This document shows positions 5,501 through 8,413 of a DNA stretch of 8,413 nt, piece by piece. The notes under the pieces were generated by a model. The model did not search any database and was not told the DNA's origin. It saw only the letters and a program-made list of their open reading frames with translations. The translations under genes were made by a program, and so were the position numbers. The first letter of the stretch is position 1. Every line of letters starts with the position of its first letter. This DNA comes from Methanosphaera sp. (GTDB lineage Archaea > Methanobacteriota > Methanobacteria > Methanobacteriales > Methanobacteriaceae), in contig JAJQHG010000040.1 of the NCBI GenBank assembly GCA_021199865.1, positions 1-8,413 of the forward strand, in the 5' to 3' direction.

Positions 5501-8272
5501 AAGTGTTGATGCAGTTGTAACTGGTGTCATATGAGTAATAACTTGAGCAAAGCTACGCTCTTTAGCAGTCATACCTTCACCAGGGTTTGATACAATATAT
5601 GGATAGATTATTGGTACTTCTGTTAACTGGAATGGCCAATCTGATGATTGAAGTCCCAGTGTACGTCCTGGAAGCCATTCAAGTGTACCGTGAGTACCCA
5701 TACTTATTATTGCATCTACACTATTACCTTCTATACCTTGATAATAATTATATAAGTACTTGTAGAATGCTACATATTGTTGTGGTGGTGCTAAGTCACT
5801 ACTATGGTAATCTGATACTTCATCCCAACCTCTTGCAGGTTGAAGTGTAATAAATACATTACCAAAGTAAATACCTGGAATTACAATGTATGTATCATTA
5901 TAAATCATGGAACCATTACCTAGACCAGTACCCCAACATTCAGTTAACTCTTCTTGTAGATTTGATGGTAGAGAATCATACATTTCTTGCCACTGATCTA
6001 AACTAATTAACTGATTATTAGCCATCAGTGTATCATAATTCTCTTCAACATACTGTTTTAGTAGACCTGAAGCCCAACTACCCTTGTTACCCATATCAAT
6101 AATCATGGTAGTTAATTCTTCAGTTGTTGGTATTTCATCTACACTCATACCAATATCATATCCAGCTTCAGCTAATTGTACTAGTAAGTCATGTGTACTA
6201 GTATACACATCTAAATAGGATGCTCCAATATTTGCTTTACCTGGTGGATAATTATATAATACTATTGCAATCTTCTTGTCAGAATTATCTTTAGTTTTAA
6301 GATTAGCATAACCCATAGCTAATTGAGCTATTTTTGCTATACCATCCTCTATTATAACTGTTGTTCCATCATCTTCATTATATGATACTGGAATTGGTGA
6401 TATAATACCTTCATATTCTGCTACAGTTACTTGATAAGTCCATTCAGTCTGTGGTCCATATTCACTTAGATAACTATCTTTACTAATACCACTAAGAGCA
6501 TTTAAGATTGTAATATCCATTTGTGTGTATGCTTCAACAGTTGCATTTGTACCCATTTCTGAATAAGATGTTGACCATGAATATAATGATATTCCAGCTA
6601 CTATACCTCTTGTGAATCCATCAGGATCAGTACAAGCTGTAAGTAACAGGTCAGTCATTGAAGGTTCAATTGTTGAATATTGATATAAACAGAATGCTGC
6701 TTGACCATTAGCTTCTAATTCTTTGATTAATGCCTCTACTTCAATAGTAGTTTCATAGTAACTTATTATTACTATGAATGATCCATCAATATCAACATTT
6801 TCTGTATACCAATTTTCAAAGGTTCTGAATACTGATGCAGGGTCTTGATTTTCAAGTACCCATGGATTATAGCAGTTAGTCATCCAATTTAAACTTCCAA
6901 CACCATCATCATCATATCCAGGATTACTTTCAATCCATTCTTTTATCTGTGCACTTGAAGGTGTAGCTACTTCTATTTTAAATCCAGGATAATAGATACC
7001 CCATTGTGGTCCAGTTAGTACGGGAATACCATCAAGGCTATCTGTTGGGTTTTCATCACTTTCACCTAATAAATATAGGATGTACTTATATAAATTATTC
7101 ATATTAGTAGCTACAACAGTTTCATCATCTATTGCTTCTGCTTGCCAATATGATCCAATATAAGTGTTTTCAAGTGAATTTGGACTACCACCAACAAAAC
7201 CCCATCCAAGTGACATTAATATACTGTCACTGTATACACCAAATGTGTATGCAATCATGTTGTTTTCTGATGCTGGAGAGGATGCAATTAGATCTTCATC
7301 TATTCCAAATCCTAATCCTACACTGTACATGTCAACTAATATGAAGTTTGTATAACTAAGCATCCATTGAGCTGAATTATCATATGTGTTGTTCATCTCA
7401 TAGCTTTCTAGGAAATAGAAACGATCACTCAGTTGTCTAAGTGCAAGATATTTATTATATTGTCCATCACTTGAACTACCCGAATATGTTACTATTGCTA
7501 TATCGGGTATAAATACATAATTTATTATATCACTTGCATTAGTGATATGTGAGTATTCTTCACCCATTAAATATGTTCCATATTCAAATGTGACAGTATA
7601 ATATCCTGATTTTAGTCCTGTGAAACTGTATCCTCCAGTAGAGTTTGATTTCACTTGAGCTATTTTTGCACCATTGGTTGTATTGTATAGTGTTACTGTA
7701 GCATTAGCTACTCCAATAGCGTCTAATTCATCCCCTACATAGGTACCAGATGTTTCATTATAAACACAGGATGTATTTCCATAGATACTATATGTTTGAT
7801 CATCACTTTTTACTTCTTTAGTTGAGCTTACTATATCTGTTTGAGTTGATAATTCAACATCTACACTTGAAGATGCATCCTTATTACTTATTACTACATT
7901 GTTTATAGTACTTAGTAATTGGCTACTTTCACTAGCAGTTACAGATATTTCGAGATCATCACTTTCAGAAAGAATCTCTGAATCAAGTGTACTTTCAACA
8001 GTATCTGTTTCATCTATAGTAAATTCATATTCCGATTCGTAACTATTTGTTTCATTGCTATTTAACTTTTCATTTGTTGATTCATCGCTTGTTGTTGAGA
8101 TTTCCTGTGTAACATAACTTGTTACTTCTTGTACTAATGTTTCACTTTGGCATGTTGCTGTATCTATGTACGTAGATTCATTTGTATTATTGGTTGTGTC
8201 TGTTGCACTTACTGTTGTACAAATTAAGAGAACAAAGAATATCATACATAATGAAAAAACTTTACTTTTCAT
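2588..8272 (-). CDS. Giant exported CobN/magnesium-chelatase-H-like surface protein
   Basis: This encodes 1894 residues from the ATG at 8272, which has AAAGGAGT 8 nt upstream; an in-frame TTG at 8281 overlaps that site and is unlikely. Order of parts: signal peptide 1-23; Ser/Thr/Glu-rich segment 24-160; carboxypeptidase-regulatory-like beta-sandwich 161-257; CobN-like core about 258-1640; Gly/Ser/Thr/Asp linker about 1670-1857; membrane helix 1868-1887; basic RRRTRG tail. Core landmarks are NYPPGKANIG (674-683), ITLQPARGWDE (808-818), GTHGTLEWLPGR (859-870), YPYIVSNPGEG (890-900), LPTGRSMY (1204-1211), VIWGTEVLRTEGV (1255-1267), RPRIDV (1309-1314) and NPQWI (1501-1505). True CobN is cytoplasmic and inserts cobalt into hydrogenobyrinate diamide with CobS/CobT and ATP. 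Here the signal peptide and anchor put the domain outside the cell. Many NxS/T sites suggest N-glycosylation. Surface CobN-like proteins are common in methanogens, with no role I know to be proven. Corrinoid or metal binding is inference. Confidence 0.88.
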   Translation of the reverse strand: MKSKVFSLCMIFFVLLICTTVSATDTTNNTNESTYIDTATCQSETLVQEVTSYVTQEISTTSDESTNEKLNSNETNSYESEYEFTIDETDTVESTLDSEILSESDDLEISVTASESSQLLSTINNVVISNKDASSSVDVELSTQTDIVSSTKEVKSDDQTYSIYGNTSCVYNETSGTYVGDELDAIGVANATVTLYNTTNGAKIAQVKSNSTGGYSFTGLKSGYYTVTFEYGTYLMGEEYSHITNASDIINYVFIPDIAIVTYSGSSSDGQYNKYLALRQLSDRFYFLESYEMNNTYDNSAQWMLSYTNFILVDMYSVGLGFGIDEDLIASSPASENNMIAYTFGVYSDSILMSLGWGFVGGSPNSLENTYIGSYWQAEAIDDETVVATNMNNLYKYILYLLGESDENPTDSLDGIPVLTGPQWGIYYPGFKIEVATPSSAQIKEWIESNPGYDDDGVGSLNWMTNCYNPWVLENQDPASVFRTFENWYTENVDIDGSFIVIISYYETTIEVEALIKELEANGQAAFCLYQYSTIEPSMTDLLLTACTDPDGFTRGIVAGISLYSWSTSYSEMGTNATVEAYTQMDITILNALSGISKDSYLSEYGPQTEWTYQVTVAEYEGIISPIPVSYNEDDGTTVIIEDGIAKIAQLAMGYANLKTKDNSDKKIAIVLYNYPPGKANIGASYLDVYTSTHDLLVQLAEAGYDIGMSVDEIPTTEELTTMIIDMGNKGSWASGLLKQYVEENYDTLMANNQLISLDQWQEMYDSLPSNLQEELTECWGTGLGNGSMIYNDTYIVIPGIYFGNVFITLQPARGWDEVSDYHSSDLAPPQQYVAFYKYLYNYYQGIEGNSVDAIISMGTHGTLEWLPGRTLGLQSSDWPFQLTEVPIIYPYIVSNPGEGMTAKERSFAQVITHMTPVTTASTLYGTYLEISNAITSYHSNVKSGDTSNVEYYKSLILNLTTTNGSFTTPTFQRMLDNITIYNTALLINDVELINSSKENIIYLSESLNKSMNEYFNYSLPGDLEFDEFLEYMTEYCESDDAFDSWLSYIENTIESLSGDTITYGMHTLGYVWNETEMVQGITTIASSRTEILQHIQELYYGIYTDYYDNIKSSDFEEYETQIESTLNSIIKRLVANPTTDMALQIASEMNQNNESDFYNDLVQIVSYIEGVQNNMEWESILNALNGGYVTPGLAGEPSLSDVLPTGRSMYSSDTTKMPTKAAWATAVEAVDQLLISYMEDLGEDTYPELVGQVIWGTEVLRTEGVSLAMYLYLLGVTPVWANDGTVTGVEVIPLEDLTLTIDGVVYQRPRIDVFATIVSSNTGWITLLYDAVNLVNDLDEDVTENYVKKHYAELNSTYRLFGLDGAKLEGTGVSDLLNNIASWENSTDGVSYEAASVYEARMSNAWTIDENGDISVINDQNTVLVYLLTNVDLIIQDIDSTWQYLDSDDYTDWYGGLLNAANVHGSTPNTMLIDIRNQNEVTTSTLSQQITTEVITTLTNPQWIAEMVSSVGGWNQLATNYENLIKTIYTTQGYAEDENGKAISSTGGNNTGAISNELFTQTVYFMTSSDYLIDDANYKGYAMQSIWGWEMTLLMDGYWKTDDTELVTTLIQRYVDSVNNWGVACCHHTCGNVNLHEWILTTGSSLGVKGLETYSQLYNAATETGTVLGTGTSGTGSGSGDGSGSGTGTGGTGTGTGTGGTTIGDDSFAGYGDVGVSDGIGSVANGVVNGGSATSTNTGSLTGSGSGSSGSGSGSGSGTGNGNGTGSGDGSGDGDGSGDGSGDGSSDGSENGNGSTSSDGTGSGSSTDLGESSASDGSSAGGSSAGGSSSEGAEGSAAASGLTSATAAVYEVSSGEGGVAASSYSEIGLGYILLIIGLAVLFFIGFTRRRTRG
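2612..2671 (-). other. C-terminal membrane anchor of the CobN-like protein
   Basis: Residues 1868-1887 form a hydrophobic helix (IGLGYILLIIGLAVLFFIGF) followed by the tail TRRRTRG, a positive-inside stop-transfer. This predicts an extracellular body with a short cytoplasmic tail. I see no LPxTG or PGF-type sorting motif before the helix. Confidence 0.8.
2702..3265 (-). repeat. Low-complexity Gly/Ser/Thr/Asp linker with nucleotide repeats
   Basis: This codes for a long flexible spacer between the CobN-like core and the membrane anchor. One block (about 3164-3265) is rich in GT/GS dipeptides, and a second (about 2855-3055) is rich in GS, GN and GDGS. Exact DNA repeats are present: a 26-bp unit at 2919-2944 recurs at 2949-2974 (30-bp period), and a 15-bp unit coding for GGSSA/SAGGS repeats in tandem at 2787-2801 and 2802-2816. 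Such DNA can change length by slippage. The likely role is to hold the globular part clear of the pseudomurein wall (inference). Confidence 0.85.
3374..3397 (-). other. CCHHTCGN candidate metal-binding cluster
   Basis: Residues 1626-1633 of the CobN-like protein read CCHHTCGN, with another His at residue 1637. Cysteines are otherwise rare in the mature protein. The dense Cys/His pattern at the end of the folded part, just before the linker, suggests a metal site or a disulfide-stabilised turn. This is inference from composition only. Confidence 0.5.
5666..5698 (-). other. Chelatase signature GTHGTLEWLPG
   Basis: This is the most conserved motif of the CobN/ChlH/BchH family. His861 and Glu865 are both retained. 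The glutamate of the corresponding motif in ChlH has been implicated in catalysis at the porphyrin site (from memory of the literature). Its retention argues against a decayed domain. Confidence 0.8.
7502..7792 (-). other. Carboxypeptidase-regulatory-like beta-sandwich domain
   Basis: Residues about 161-257 show the pattern of this small Ig-like fold: GVANATVTLYN, then KSNSTGGYSFTGLKSGYYTV, where a G-Y-S-F turn is followed by a G-Y-Y-T-V strand. Such domains are common in secreted archaeal proteins as spacers or carbohydrate- or protein-contact modules. It lies between the Ser/Thr-rich stalk and the chelatase core. Confidence 0.65.
8204..8272 (-). other. Sec signal peptide of the CobN-like protein
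   Basis: MKSK is followed by a hydrophobic core (VFSLCMIFFVLLICTTV) and then SA|TDTT, a plausible signal peptidase I site after residue 23. The mature N-terminus becomes polar and Ser/Thr-rich at once. There is no lipobox with Cys at +1, so a lipoprotein is not favoured. Confidence 0.8.
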
Positions 8273-8413
8273 CACATACAACTCCTTTAAAAGTGTATTC
8301 TATTTTTATTAATATAAATAATAAATATCTTATTAATTCTAAATGAATACACTATTATAATTTTAATTTAAATTAATTAATATAATTATGTATAGTTTTT
8401 GATCATATTTTGT
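8273..8413 (-). promoter_or_regulatory. Promoter and leader of the CobN-like gene
   Basis: No coding sequence is visible here. Reading on the minus strand, the Shine-Dalgarno site AAAGGAGT occupies 8281-8288. TATA-like candidates are TTTATATT (8311-8318) and ATTATATTAA (8377-8386). The first gives a leader of about 15 nt and the second one of about 80 nt. A 9-bp inverted repeat, AGTGTATTC at 8292-8300 with GAATACACT at 8345-8353, has its proximal arm only 3 nt from the Shine-Dalgarno site. It could be an operator pair or, if the longer leader is used, a leader stem next to the ribosome site. AT-richness makes the promoter calls uncertain. Confidence 0.45.

Noticed and set aside
2588..8272. 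Annotation as a functional cobaltochelatase subunit for cobalamin synthesis
   Set aside because: Signal peptide, Ser/Thr stalk, long linker and membrane anchor place it outside the cell, without CobS/CobT partners or ATP.
8363..8376. Palindrome TTAATTTAAATTAA upstream of the giant gene
   Set aside because: Made only of A and T in very AT-rich DNA, so expected by chance.
8273..8413. Possible cobalamin riboswitch ahead of the CobN-like gene
   Set aside because: The region is too short and AT-rich and shows no B12-box-like GC-containing conserved segments.

Overview
The window looks like part of an AT-rich methanogenic archaeon of the order Methanobacteriales, most likely Methanosphaera or a close relative. 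This is inferred from three things: the very low GC content, archaeal-type AT-rich promoters combined with strong Shine-Dalgarno sites (AAAGGAGT, AAGGTGA), and a giant secreted CobN-like surface protein of a kind I associate with this group. No database search was run, so the taxonomic call is inference.

Layout from left to right: (1) 1-437, minus strand, the N-terminal 145 codons of a gene that runs off the left edge. It has a CxxC...CxxC zinc ribbon and resembles the start of an insertion-sequence transposase. (2) 477-1340, minus strand, rfbD (dTDP-4-dehydrorhamnose reductase). (3) 1341-1461, a divergent intergenic region with AT-rich promoter elements and a perfect 10-bp inverted repeat. 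(4) 1462-2406, plus strand, rfbB (dTDP-glucose 4,6-dehydratase), for which a TTG start fits better than the upstream in-frame GTG. (5) 2407-2587, a convergent terminator region with T-tracts on both strands. (6) 2588-8272, minus strand, one giant gene for a 1894-residue exported, membrane-anchored CobN/magnesium-chelatase-H-like protein. (7) 8273-8413, its leader and promoter region, which contains a 9-bp inverted repeat.

How the parts fit together: RfbB and RfbD catalyse the first and last steps after dTDP-glucose in dTDP-L-rhamnose synthesis, which supplies envelope glycans. RfbA and RfbC are not in the window. The giant protein has a signal peptide, a Ser/Thr-rich stalk, a small beta-sandwich (carboxypeptidase-regulatory-like) domain, a full-length CobN-like core, a CCHHTC cluster, a long Gly/Ser/Asp linker and a C-terminal membrane anchor. 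It would display a tetrapyrrole-chelatase fold outside the cell. It still carries the GTHGxLEWLPG motif, although the ATP-driven partner subunits of real chelatases could not work there. That contradiction is the most interesting point in the window: a surface corrinoid or metal binding role is plausible but unproven. The rest of the window is ordinary.
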